Assembly (NCBI GenBank): GCA_947498765.1
Contig: CANMLG010000019.1
Coordinates: 1-64,000, forward strand
Length of the DNA stretch: 64,000 nt
Source of the DNA: an uncultured Aquimarina sp.
Lineage (GTDB): Bacteria > Bacteroidota > Bacteroidia > Flavobacteriales > Flavobacteriaceae
Direction of reading: 5' to 3'
The notes beneath the pieces are model-generated. The model searched no databases, was not told where the DNA came from, and was given only the letters and a program-made list of their open reading frames with translations. Numbering within the stretch: position 1 is the stretch's first letter; every line of letters begins with the position of its first letter. The position numbers and the translations under genes were made by a program. This document shows, piece after piece, positions 55,889 through 64,000 of the stretch.

Positions 55889-57565
55889 CTAGAACTCATC
55901 GGTTACACAACCTTTCGAAGCTGAAGATACAGAACGCGCATATTTATACAACACTCCTTTCTTCACTTTCAAATCTGGTGCTACCCATGTTTTTCTTCTT
56001 TCTTCTAATTCCTCATCAGAAACTTCAACATTGATCGTATTTGTTTCGGCATCAATAGTAATAATATCCCCATCATTAACCAATCCAATAACTCCACCAA
56101 CTTGAGCTTCAGGGGTAATATGACCTACTACAAAACCATGTGTCCCACCTGAAAATCGTCCATCAGTGATTAAAGCGACTTCTTTTCCAAGACCTGCACC
56201 CATTATTGCAGCCGTAGGCTTTAACATTTCTGGCATTCCAGGTCCTCCTTGTGGTCCTTCATAACGAATAACTACAACATCTCCTTTTTGTACTTTACCA
56301 TCACGTATACCATCATTAGCATCATACTCGCTATTGAATACTTTGGCCGTACCCGAAAAACGTAAGCCTTCTTTTCCTGTAATTTTAGCCACAGAACCTT
56401 CTTTCGCTAAATTACCATATAACATACGTAAGTGACCTGTAGCCTTAATTGGCTTATCTAAAGGCATAATTACTTTTTGACCTTCTGTTAAATCGGGGAC
56501 ATTTGCCAAGTTTTCAGCTAATGTTTTCCCAGTAACTGTTAAACAATCACCATGTAATAATCCTTCTTTTAATAAATACTTACAAACAGCTGGGATACCT
56601 CCCACGGCATGTAAATCTTCCATTGCATATTTACCACTTGGCTTTAAATCTGCTATAAAAGGAGTAGTATCACTAATATTTTGAAAATCGGCTAATGTAA
56701 AATCAATATCCGCTGCTCTAGCAATAGCTAAAAAGTGTAATACTGCATTTGTTGACCCTCCTAAAATTGTAATTAAACGTACTGCATTTTCTAATGATTT
56801 ACGTGTTACAATATCCGATGGTTTAATATCATTTTCTAACAAATAACGCATTTGTTTACCTGCTGCTAAACATTCAGACTGCTTAGCATCACTGATTGCT
56901 GGATTTGAAGAATTATAAGGCATTGACATCCCTAATATTTCAATTGCCGAAGCCATTGTGTTAGCAGTATACATACCTCCACAAGCCCCTGCTCCAGGAA
57001 TTGCTTTACGAATTACTTGACGATATTCACCTTCTTCCATGGTACCAGCTACTTTTTCTCCCCAAGCTTCAAAAGCAGATACAATATCTAACTTTTTATC
57101 TTCGTGACATCCAGATGCTATGGTACCTCCATACACTAAAATAGATGGGCGATTCAAACGAATCATTGCCATTAATGCCCCTGGCATATTTTTATCACAA
57201 CCGACCACAGTTACTACACCATCATAAGATAAACCTTGCACTACGGTTTCCATTGAATCAGCAATAACATCACGAGACGGTAATGAATAACGCATTCCTG
57301 GTGTTCCCATTGAAATACCATCACTAACCCCGATAGTATTGAAAATTAATCCAAAAGTTTCTTGTGTGTTGACGCCTTCTTTTACCTTTTTTGCTAAATC
57401 ATTCAAATGCATATTACATGGATTTCCTTCATATCCTGTACTTGCGATTCCTACTAATGGTTTATTGAAGTCCTCATCTTTTAACCCAACTGCATACAAC
57501 ATTGCCTGTGCTGCTGGTTGCGTATCATCTTGCGTTACACGTTTACTAAACTTGTTAATCTCCAT
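55889..57565 (-). CDS. ilvD: Dihydroxy-acid dehydratase
   Basis: A 558-residue iron-sulfur dehydratase of branched-chain amino acid synthesis that makes 2-oxoisovalerate and 3-methyl-2-oxopentanoate. The conserved cysteines Cys50 (GNPCNMH), Cys123 (GCDKNMPG) and Cys195 ([12 protein letters not shown]) are the cluster ligands. The C-terminal region includes [19 protein letters not shown]. The length is that of the short (Synechococcus/plant-type) enzymes. It is first in the ilvD-ilvB-ilvN unit, with a promoter about 260 bp upstream (-7 box at 57823-57830). Its product 2-oxoisovalerate is the substrate of PanB, encoded elsewhere in this window. Confidence 0.96.
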   Translation of the reverse strand: MEINKFSKRVTQDDTQPAAQAMLYAVGLKDEDFNKPLVGIASTGYEGNPCNMHLNDLAKKVKEGVNTQETFGLIFNTIGVSDGISMGTPGMRYSLPSRDVIADSMETVVQGLSYDGVVTVVGCDKNMPGALMAMIRLNRPSILVYGGTIASGCHEDKKLDIVSAFEAWGEKVAGTMEEGEYRQVIRKAIPGAGACGGMYTANTMASAIEILGMSMPYNSSNPAISDAKQSECLAAGKQMRYLLENDIKPSDIVTRKSLENAVRLITILGGSTNAVLHFLAIARAADIDFTLADFQNISDTTPFIADLKPSGKYAMEDLHAVGGIPAVCKYLLKEGLLHGDCLTVTGKTLAENLANVPDLTEGQKVIMPLDKPIKATGHLRMLYGNLAKEGSVAKITGKEGLRFSGTAKVFNSEYDANDGIRDGKVQKGDVVVIRYEGPQGGPGMPEMLKPTAAIMGAGLGKEVALITDGRFSGGTHGFVVGHITPEAQVGGVIGLVNDGDIITIDAETNTINVEVSDEELEERRKTWVAPDLKVKKGVLYKYARSVSSASKGCVTDEF

Positions 57566-58177
57566 TCGTTTACTTTATTTTATTCTGTATTTTCCTAGTT
57601 AAAAAATAACGAGCTTTTACTTTTAAAATCACTTTATATGTAAAAATAACTTTACTAAAATTAATTTTGTATAAACAGTAGCTTAAGCTACAATATTCAC
57701 ATCAACTTAAAAAATTTCAATTGATTGATTTTCAGTTAATTAATATTTAATTTTGTACAATCACAATTCTTTTTGATTTATTTAATAAAATTCAAAAAAC
57801 TAAGCTTTCTCATTATTGGCTGCAAAGATACTCATATCCCTGTTAATCTAATTAAAACGTTACAATTTTGAATAAATTTATGTAATAATGTATTTTTATT
57901 ATAAAAACGACACTTAAATTTAAGTTTTGATAAAAATAATGATTTTAAGCAAAGTCTTTTCCATATACAAAAATAGATCATTTTAACAACCTCCAAATTG
58001 TATTACATCCATTTATTAGACGCATAGCATGTCTATAAACTGATAAACTATTTTGTAAATAATAGTCATTAACTGCACGGGTATATCTTTAAGAAAATTT
58101 ATTTATTCAAACTTCGGTTACTTTTTTTAAAGAATTACTATCTTTAAAAAACAAATTATTTGCAACCTATTTTTATT
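57566..58177. other. ilv leader and divergent intergenic region
   Basis: 612 bp without a confirmed gene. Minus-strand TATCTTTG (plus CAAAGATA, 57823-57830) is a -7 candidate for ilvD, giving an unusually long leader of about 250 nt. Ten bases after it a short frame (start at 57812) could encode MRKLSFLNFIK. The perfect palindrome GTAGCTTAAGCTAC lies at 57679-57692. On the plus strand TATCTTTA at 58139-58146 is a weak -7 candidate for the PEBP gene. Confidence 0.4.
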
Positions 58178-58723
58178 ATGACGAAAATTTTAACTGTATT
58201 AACTTTCATATTTATTTCAATTATAGCAAACGCTCAAACTTTTACTTTAAAAAGTAATGATATTGGTGGACAAATGACATCCAAGGAAGTATTTAATGGT
58301 TTTGGGTGTAATGGAAATAATATTTCACCACAATTAAGCTGGAGTAATGCTCCTGAAGGAACAAAAAGTTTTGCCATAACAATTCACGACCCCTCTGCTC
58401 CTACTGGAAGTGGTTGGTGGCATTGGCTTATTTTTGATATTGACGCTTCAATAAACGAATTGGTTTCAAATACTGGAAATATTGAAGCCAATCTATCTCC
58501 TAAAGGAAGTATTCAAAGTATTACCGATTATGGCACTTTTGGATATGGAGGTCCATGTCCACCCCAAGGTCACGGTTTTCATCAGTATGTAATTACAATC
58601 CATGCTTTAAAAGTAGCTTCCCTTGGACTTGATAAAAATACTAATGCTGCGGTAGTAGGCTTTAATTTATTTGCAAATACTATTGAAAAGGCATCAATCA
58701 TTGCTTATTACAAAAGAGATTAG
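58178..58723 (+). CDS. YbhB/YbcL family (PEBP) secreted protein
   Basis: A phosphatidylethanolamine-binding-protein-like (Raf kinase inhibitor-like) protein. The frame is open from a TTG at 58160, but ATG 58178 starts a clear signal peptide (MTKILTVLTFIFISIIANAQ), giving 181 residues. PEBP features follow: GFGCNGNNISPQLSWSNAPEGTKSFAITIHDPSAPTGSGWWHWLIFDI, with the ligand-pocket Asp-Pro-x-Ala-Pro and the conserved HW, then GYGGPCPPQGHGFHQYVITIHAL. The family binds small anionic ligands; the role of secreted bacterial members is not known. It is convergent with the regulator gene, 2 bp apart. Confidence 0.93.
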   Translation: MTKILTVLTFIFISIIANAQTFTLKSNDIGGQMTSKEVFNGFGCNGNNISPQLSWSNAPEGTKSFAITIHDPSAPTGSGWWHWLIFDIDASINELVSNTGNIEANLSPKGSIQSITDYGTFGYGGPCPPQGHGFHQYVITIHALKVASLGLDKNTNAAVVGFNLFANTIEKASIIAYYKRD

Positions 58724-58725
58724 TT

Positions 58726-59871
58726 TTAATCGAAAGGAATATTTTTTAGTAATTCAATATTGGTATCTGTTCTGGATGCTCCTTTTACTTTAAAAATTGC
58801 TGTAAAATATTCTTTACCTAACATTAAGTTATTAAATTTTTTCAGCTGTCTATCATTTGAAAAATAATTTATACAAGCATTAATTCCAATATCGTGATTA
58901 GAGAAAAATAATAATTGTTCTGAATCATTGTAACCCTTTATTTTAGAAACAATCGCTAATTCCTCATTATGTACTCGGTATGGAAAACTATATATGGTAT
59001 CCTTATATTTTGGATGATTACTAAAATAAAGTAATGTATCCTTCAATGTAAAATAAGGATTAGCTTGATTAAAAAAATTGATAAAGGAATTTTTGTTTTT
59101 TATTGGTCCAATGTAAATAACATTATTTTCCTTTATTTCTTCAACAGATGTTTTTGATGAAAATCTAATATTAAACTTTCGATTATATTTTGAAAAGTAA
59201 TTTGCTAATTGAACAGAACCTGTTACAGCCATCTGATTTACGTAACTATAAGGAGGAGGATCCAACGAATCCTTTAATTTTGGATGTAGCTCTAAAAAAT
59301 CATAAAATTCTTTTAAGTTATTAATGGAGTAATCACGTGTCCAGCCATTATTACCTGTAATAGTTTTTCCTATCATTCCAAACACATCACCTATAATTAA
59401 ATTAGTCTCTTTTGAATTTAAAAAAAAAGATTTCCATAACTCTGGGGCAGATTTTGGCCATTTTAAATATAAAGTAAACATTAGCAATCCCATAATGGCA
59501 AAAAAAACTAATAAAGGTTGTCTTCTTTTGTTTATTTCCTTTTTAGTTGGAATTTTCGATTGTTTATTAAAGGATACTGCATATTGCCCTTTTTCTATAC
59601 TTAACCTACTCGAATCATTTCCCCCTTCCGTTTCATAATAGCTATTTATTTTTTTCCTAAGGTTATATACATTAACACGTACTCTTGTACCAGGCTCCTT
59701 TACTCCAAAAAACTCCAAAGCAATAACCATTTCTTTTAAATCAACCTTCTTAAGAGTAGCTTCAAACAAATAATATAATAATGAAATACTTGTAGGTGCG
59801 TTGGCAAAAGTTTTACTCTTACACAATTTTTCTACAAAATACTTTTTTTCTTCATCTGATAACAATTCCAT
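58726..59871 (-). CDS. Membrane-anchored winged-helix transcriptional regulator (candidate sensor)
   Basis: A 381-residue protein. Residues 1-100 resemble an OmpR-like winged helix fused at the N terminus (SISLLYYLFEATLKKVDLKEMVIALEFFG, RVRVNVYNLRKKINSYYETEG, then SIEKGQYAVSF). A transmembrane helix spans about residues 118-136 (PLLVFFAIMGLLMFTLYLKW). A 240-residue extracytoplasmic domain follows that I do not recognise. The layout is that of a ToxR/CadC-style one-component regulator. It is divergent from the GH117-uronate operon, with operator-like repeats between them, so it may control that operon. It is not a SusR or hybrid two-component protein. Confidence 0.72.
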   Translation of the reverse strand: MELLSDEEKKYFVEKLCKSKTFANAPTSISLLYYLFEATLKKVDLKEMVIALEFFGVKEPGTRVRVNVYNLRKKINSYYETEGGNDSSRLSIEKGQYAVSFNKQSKIPTKKEINKRRQPLLVFFAIMGLLMFTLYLKWPKSAPELWKSFFLNSKETNLIIGDVFGMIGKTITGNNGWTRDYSINNLKEFYDFLELHPKLKDSLDPPPYSYVNQMAVTGSVQLANYFSKYNRKFNIRFSSKTSVEEIKENNVIYIGPIKNKNSFINFFNQANPYFTLKDTLLYFSNHPKYKDTIYSFPYRVHNEELAIVSKIKGYNDSEQLLFFSNHDIGINACINYFSNDRQLKKFNNLMLGKEYFTAIFKVKGASRTDTNIELLKNIPFD

Positions 59872-60000
59872 ATAATCTATTACAATATCAACAATAAAGG
59901 ATTAAATCTTTAAAATTCCTCTCTAAAAACGATTCGATTCCTTACTAAATAAAAAATATTTTAAACACTTACAAAACATATAGTTAACAACAACATTAAC

Positions 60001-60028
60001 CGTTATAAGTACCGTTAAACTTACGTTA
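60001..60028. promoter_or_regulatory. CGTTA direct-repeat array
   Basis: CGTTA occurs at 60001-60005, 60013-60017 and 60024-60028 (spacing 12 and 11 bp, one helical turn), with a further copy at 60055-60059. Context bases (ACCGTTA twice) are also shared. Direct repeats of this spacing are typical OmpR/ToxR-type winged-helix sites. Lying in the divergent region between the regulator and the GH117 gene, it is a candidate binding array. Confidence 0.5.
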
Positions 60029-60091
60029 AATATAAAGTATTTAACAACAATACACGTTATTTATAAAAAAATATACTTTCATTATGATTAT

Positions 60092-60105
60092 AAACGTAAA
60101 CGTTT
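60092..60105. promoter_or_regulatory. LacI-like palindromic operator
   Basis: AAACGT-AA-ACGTTT is a perfect inverted repeat, 20 bp before the GH117 start. AAACGTTT cores are typical of LacI-family sites and have been described for uronate regulators of that family in Bacteroidetes. No LacI gene is in the window, so the regulator would be encoded elsewhere. Confidence 0.6.
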
Positions 60106-60125
60106 GAAATTATATTTAAAAAACT

Positions 60126-61421
60126 ATGAACATGATAAATAATTACCTCATATTAATCAGTTTGTTTTTTATCGCATCATGCACAACTAAGCAGGATAAA
60201 ATTCAACAAAATGCAATAAGTACTCAAAAAACTTTCCCTCTTTATATAAAGGATTTGGATACTAATAAAACAATAAGTTCTGCTATAAGACGTAGTTTTG
60301 AAAATTATGAGGCTCCACGATTATTAGATAACGAATTATATACCAACTTTAAATACACCGAATTAAAAGGTTTTAATTACAATAAAGGTAATGGAACTAT
60401 ATCCCGTAGGGATCCTTCAAAAATTATTAAAGAAAATGGAAAATATTATGTTTGGTATACTCATAGAGAAACCTCAACAGAACCTAAAGGCTTTAAAAAT
60501 GCAAATGACACCATTCCTTCTCAAGATTGGGATTTAGCTGAAATCTGGTATGCCACAAGCACTGATGGCTTTACATGGGAAGAGCAAGGTGTTGCTGTAC
60601 CTAGACCTCCAAAACCAAAACCCGGGTGGAGATCTGTGGCCACTGCGGATATTTTAAAATTTAAAAATAAATACTATTTATATTACCAGGCCTTTGATGC
60701 ACCTAGTGGAAAATACAATAAAAAGAGAGATGCCTATGATATTTGCCCTGTAGCTATGTCTTGGTCAAATTCACCTGATGGTCCTTGGACTGCTCTGGAT
60801 AATGTAGTTATTCCTTTTGGAACAGAAAATGAATGGGATTACCGAGTTATTCATGACCCAAACCCTTTGGTGCATAATGGTAAAATATATATTTACTACA
60901 AATCTGGAATGGATACAAGAGACACCAACCGTAAATTTTGGGATGCTTGGGGTGTTGCTATTGCTGATAAGCCAGAGGGTCCTTTTATAAAGCATGAAGC
61001 TAATCCCATAATGAATTCGGGACATGAAACTATTGTTTTCCCTTTTAAAGAAGGCGTTGCTGCTATTGTAAATACAGATGGTATTGAACATTACACCATT
61101 CAATACGCCAAAGATTGGATTAATTTTGAAATTGCTTCGGTAACTCAACTATTACCCACTGCAGCTGGTGTTTATGCTCCAGATGCTTTTGATGATGATG
61201 GTGATGGTGATGGAATTACTTGGGGACTTTCTCATTTTATAAATGCTGGAAATAACTGGAATAAAATGTACTCAAAACTGGGACGATTTGACTGTGATTT
61301 GAGTCAAAAGGTAAACGACCCTAGTTTAAAACAATCTAATATATTACTTCCTAATGATTTGTATTTCAGCCAAGGCTTAACTGCCGAACAGCGTAAAAGA
61401 ATTAATAAAAGGAACAACTAA
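60126..61421 (+). CDS. GH117-type exo-glycoside hydrolase lipoprotein
   Basis: A 431-residue lipoprotein (lipobox FIASC, Cys19) with a five-bladed beta-propeller of the GH117 type. The diagnostic string is present: ISRRDPSKIIKENGKYYVWYTHRE (Asp96), SQDWDLAEIWYATSTDG, GWRSVATADILKFKNKYYLYYQ, VIHDPNPLVHNGKIYIYYKSG (Asp244), and NPIMNSGHETIVFPF (His300, Glu301). These correspond to the metal/catalytic Asp and Glu and the acid His of known GH117 enzymes, which remove 3,6-anhydro-L-galactose from agar oligosaccharide ends. Here the next genes are for uronate catabolism, so the natural substrate may carry a uronic acid. The LacI-like operator lies just upstream. Confidence 0.85.
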   Translation: MNMINNYLILISLFFIASCTTKQDKIQQNAISTQKTFPLYIKDLDTNKTISSAIRRSFENYEAPRLLDNELYTNFKYTELKGFNYNKGNGTISRRDPSKIIKENGKYYVWYTHRETSTEPKGFKNANDTIPSQDWDLAEIWYATSTDGFTWEEQGVAVPRPPKPKPGWRSVATADILKFKNKYYLYYQAFDAPSGKYNKKRDAYDICPVAMSWSNSPDGPWTALDNVVIPFGTENEWDYRVIHDPNPLVHNGKIYIYYKSGMDTRDTNRKFWDAWGVAIADKPEGPFIKHEANPIMNSGHETIVFPFKEGVAAIVNTDGIEHYTIQYAKDWINFEIASVTQLLPTAAGVYAPDAFDDDGDGDGITWGLSHFINAGNNWNKMYSKLGRFDCDLSQKVNDPSLKQSNILLPNDLYFSQGLTAEQRKRINKRNN

Positions 61422-61459
61422 ATTAGTTATCAAGTAGTGTTTTACAAAATTAAAAATCA

Positions 61460-62281
61460 ATGAGTTTAAAAAACAAAGTTGTTGTCATAACAGGAGGATC
61501 TGGTGTATTATGTAGCGAAATGGCTATACATCTAAGTAAACTTGGTGCCAAAATTGTATTATTGGGAAGAACATTAAGTAAATTAGAAAACGTTGAGAAA
61601 AAAATTAAAGCACGAGATGGTACAGTACTTATTTTTTCCGTAGATGTTTTAGATAAAGAAGGCTTACTTATTGTTCAAAAACAAATTACAAAACAATTTG
61701 GAACTTGTGATATCTTGATTAATGGCGCTGGTGGAAATCATCCTGATGCAACTACCGCAAATACACACTATGGAGATAATGAAGCTTCTAATAAAAACTT
61801 TTTTGATTTAGATCATAATGCAGTTTCAAAAGTATTTAATATTAACTTTTTAGGCTCCTTCCTTCCATCTCAAATTTTTGGAAAAGATATGCTAAATAAA
61901 ACAGGCTGTAGTATTATCAATATCTCTTCAATGAGTGCTTTTTCTCCAATGACTAAGGTTTTGGCTTATAGTGCTGCAAAAGCCGCAATTTCTAATTTCA
62001 CAGAGTGGATGGCTGTACATTTTGCTTCCGCAGGCATACGAGTAAATGCCATTGCTCCTGGCTTTTTTTTAAGTGAACAAAATAAAGTATTACTAACTAA
62101 TAAAGATGGCAGTTTAACCGAAAGAGGTAATACAATTATAAGTCAAACTCCAATGGGTAGATTTGGTAAACCTGAAGATTTAGTAGGCACTTTAGAGTGG
62201 TTATGTAGTAATACTTCTGCTTTTGTAACAGGAGTTGTTGTCCCTGTTGATGGTGGTTTTAATGCTTACAGTGGAGTATAA
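61460..62281 (+). CDS. SDR family oxidoreductase, probable D-mannonate oxidoreductase (fructuronate reductase)
   Basis: A 273-residue short-chain dehydrogenase: NAD(P) site VVITGGSGVLCSEMA, NGAGGN, catalytic Ser (ISSMSAF), YSAAKAA with the Tyr-x-x-x-Lys pair, and the closing PVDGGFNAYSG. The insertion with HPDATTANTHYGDNEASNKNFFDLD and position directly before uxuA mark it as the SDR-type fructuronate reductase that converts fructuronate to mannonate, replacing the unrelated UxuB. Its stop overlaps the uxuA start (TAATG), so the two are translationally coupled. Substrate is inferred from context. Confidence 0.85.
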   Translation: MSLKNKVVVITGGSGVLCSEMAIHLSKLGAKIVLLGRTLSKLENVEKKIKARDGTVLIFSVDVLDKEGLLIVQKQITKQFGTCDILINGAGGNHPDATTANTHYGDNEASNKNFFDLDHNAVSKVFNINFLGSFLPSQIFGKDMLNKTGCSIINISSMSAFSPMTKVLAYSAAKAAISNFTEWMAVHFASAGIRVNAIAPGFFLSEQNKVLLTNKDGSLTERGNTIISQTPMGRFGKPEDLVGTLEWLCSNTSAFVTGVVVPVDGGFNAYSGV

Positions 62282-63489
62282 TGGCAAATTTAGAACAAAC
62301 CTGGAGGTGGTATGGTCCAACTGATAATGTTAGCTTAAATGATGTAAAACAAGCTGGAGCTACTGGAATTGTAAGTGCTTTACATCATATTCCTAATGGT
62401 GAAGTATGGACTATTAAAGAAATTATTAAGCGTAAAACTGAAATTGAAAGTGAAGGCTTAACATGGAGTGTTGTTGAAAGTGTTCCTGTACATGAGGATA
62501 TTAAGCGTAAATCAGGAAATTTTGAACATTATATTCAGAATTACAAACAGACAATCATAAATTTAGGAAAGTGTGGTATTGACACACTTTGCTATAATTT
62601 CATGCCTGTGGTTGATTGGACACGTACTAATTTAAACTATCCTTTAAAAGATGGATCAACTTGCTTAAGCTATAGTAAAATGGACATGGCTGTTTTTGAA
62701 CTTTTTTTACTTAAAAGACCCGGAGCTATCACTCGCTATTCCACTGATGAACAAAAACAAACAAAAAAACATTTTGAATCCTTAACAGAAATACGAAAAA
62801 ATGAAATTATCGAAAGCATAATTGCTGGTCTACCGGGTTCTGCTAAAGGTTATGAAGTTCAAAAAGGTTATGAATTACAAAATTTCCAAACACTTTTAGA
62901 TACTTATGACACTATAGATGTTACTAAAATGAAAGCACATCTTTTTTATTTCCTTAATAAAATTACTCCTACTGCAGAAGAGGCTGGAATACGTTTATGC
63001 ATACATCCCGATGATCCTCCTTTTCCTATTTTGGGCTTACCAAGAGTAATGAGTACCGCACAAGATGTACGTGATTTATTTGAAGCTGTTAAAAGTCCGA
63101 ATAATGGACTTACTTTTTGCACTGGGTCATTTGGGGCTAGAGCAGATAATGAATTAATTTCTATGATTGAGGAGTTTGGTTCTCGAATACACTTTATTCA
63201 TTTACGTGCTACCTCACGTAATAATAAAGGTGATTTTTACGAAGCTGATCATTTAAACGGTGATGTAGATATGTTCGGAGTAATGCGCGCTTTAATAGAA
63301 GAACAAAACCTTAGGATTACCAAAAAAAGAAAAGATATACGCATGCCTTTTAGACCCGATCATGGCCATCGTATGTTACATGATTTAACTAACGTAGGTA
63401 ATCCAGGTTATATGGCTATTGGGCGTTTACGTGGATTAGCAGAACTACGTGGATTAGAATTAGGCATAAAAAAATCACTAAATATATGA
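62281..63489 (+). CDS. uxuA: Mannonate dehydratase
   Basis: A 402-residue TIM-barrel enzyme that dehydrates D-mannonate to 2-keto-3-deoxygluconate. Characteristic segments are TWRWYGPTDNVSLNDVKQAGATGIVSALHHIPNGEVW at the start, YNFMPVVDWTRTNLNY, CIHPDDPPFPILGLPRVMS with metal ligands, FCTGSFGARADNEL, IHFIHLRAT and PDHGHRMLHDL. The gene overlaps the SDR gene upstream by one base and uxaC downstream by four (ATGA). With the SDR enzyme and UxaC it forms the hexuronate branch to KDG; kdgK and kdgA are not in the window. Confidence 0.96.
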   Translation: MANLEQTWRWYGPTDNVSLNDVKQAGATGIVSALHHIPNGEVWTIKEIIKRKTEIESEGLTWSVVESVPVHEDIKRKSGNFEHYIQNYKQTIINLGKCGIDTLCYNFMPVVDWTRTNLNYPLKDGSTCLSYSKMDMAVFELFLLKRPGAITRYSTDEQKQTKKHFESLTEIRKNEIIESIIAGLPGSAKGYEVQKGYELQNFQTLLDTYDTIDVTKMKAHLFYFLNKITPTAEEAGIRLCIHPDDPPFPILGLPRVMSTAQDVRDLFEAVKSPNNGLTFCTGSFGARADNELISMIEEFGSRIHFIHLRATSRNNKGDFYEADHLNGDVDMFGVMRALIEEQNLRITKKRKDIRMPFRPDHGHRMLHDLTNVGNPGYMAIGRLRGLAELRGLELGIKKSLNI

Positions 63490-64000
63490 AAGCGTTTTTA
63501 GGAGAAGATTTTTTATTAAACAATAAAATTGCACTTGAACTGTATCATAATACTGCAGCTAAAATGCCTATTATTGATTACCACAATCACCTACCACCAG
63601 ATCAAATTGCACAAAACAAACAATTTCAAAATATTTCAAAAGCTTGGCTTGATGGTGATCATTATAAATGGAGAGCTATGAGGGCTAACGGTATTAATGA
63701 AACTTTTATTACAGGAAATGCATCTGATAAAGATAAATTTTTAAAATGGGCAGAAACTGTACCATATACATTACGTAATCCATTATACCACTGGACTCAT
63801 TTAGAATTAAAAAACTATTTTGATATTGATGTACTTTTAAATCCTACTTCTGCAGAAGAAATATACGCCACTACTAAAACGTTATTGTCTCAACCCAAAC
63901 GAAGTTGTCAAGGATTATTACAAATGAAAAATGTAGAATTACTCTGTACTACCGATGATCCAATTGATAACTTGGAATACCATCAAAGTATAGCTAAGTC
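63486..64000 (+). CDS. uxaC: Glucuronate (uronate) isomerase, N-terminal part; runs off the window
   Basis: The frame starts at ATG 63486, overlapping the uxuA stop by four bases, and is open to the window end (about 171 residues). It begins MKAFLGEDFLLNNKIALELYH, then PIIDYHNHLPPDQIA with the metal-binding His-x-His of the amidohydrolase fold, then KWRAMRANGINETFITG. These are characteristic of UxaC, which isomerises glucuronate to fructuronate (and galacturonate to tagaturonate). Only the 5' part is present here. Confidence 0.93.
   Translation, partial: MKAFLGEDFLLNNKIALELYHNTAAKMPIIDYHNHLPPDQIAQNKQFQNISKAWLDGDHYKWRAMRANGINETFITGNASDKDKFLKWAETVPYTLRNPLYHWTHLELKNYFDIDVLLNPTSAEEIYATTKTLLSQPKRSCQGLLQMKNVELLCTTDDPIDNLEYHQSIAK

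Overview
The window is AT-rich chromosomal DNA from a member of the Bacteroidota, most likely a marine Flavobacteriaceae. Three kinds of evidence support this. Promoters have the form TTG-N19-TAnnTTTG (clearest at tRNA-Ser and at the MarR gene) and genes lack obvious Shine-Dalgarno sequences. The gene families are typical of the group: GIN-domain proteins, about 800-residue FtsX-type permeases, astacin- and M28-type lipoproteins, and algal polysaccharide enzymes. The tmRNA tag reads GENNYALAA. No genus is claimed.

Layout. 1-9.9 kb: sbcC-sbcD DNA repair nuclease, a Gfo/Idh/MocA oxidoreductase with an M1 aminopeptidase, then an NTF2-like secreted protein and a MarR regulator that share an identical 18-bp operator. 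10-18.6 kb: a PLC-like lipoprotein, a coiled-coil membrane protein next to trmD, panB, a decayed LysR gene, an astacin-like metalloprotease with two chitin-binding-like modules, an M28 peptidase, tRNA-Ser(UGA), an ISL3-type transposase relic, and a saccharopine/alanine dehydrogenase-like enzyme. 18.7-28.2 kb: tmRNA, followed by an accessory island. The island has a rolling-circle Rep-like HUH protein, an XRE controller broken by a stop codon, type III mod and res, a closely spaced Abi_2 HEPN protein, and a divergent hipB-hipA pair. A structured GC-richer repeat lies at its right side. 28.2-38.2 kb: one long minus-strand cluster for a MacB-type ABC export system (TolC, HlyD-like adaptor, ATPase, two permeases) ending in two GIN-domain proteins. 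38.4-53.4 kb: a three-module glycine-rich envelope protein, dihydrolipoyl dehydrogenase, a GH50-like agarase, an NTF2-like lipoprotein, duplicated ferredoxins, an acyl-CoA reductase (LuxC-like), serC and a serA-like gene, glyA, and a SPOR protein. 53.4-57.6 kb: ilvD-ilvB-ilvN for branched-chain amino acids. 58-64 kb: a PEBP protein, a membrane-anchored winged-helix regulator, and a divergent operon of a GH117-type exo-hydrolase, a mannonate-oxidoreductase-like SDR, uxuA and the start of uxaC.

How genes work together. serC, the serA-like gene and glyA make serine and glycine. The ilv cluster makes the valine/isoleucine precursors. The last operon joins an extracytoplasmic sugar hydrolase to the hexuronate pathway (uxaC, SDR, uxuA), with operator-like repeats and a candidate membrane sensor next to it. 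The mobile part of the window is the tmRNA-proximal defence island. The most notable observations are the coupled xre(broken)-mod-res-abi order beside a Rep protein, the shared MarR operators, the GH117-uronate pairing with its unusual regulator, and three gene relics (LysR, ISL3, XRE). No completely unprecedented system can be demonstrated from sequence reading alone.
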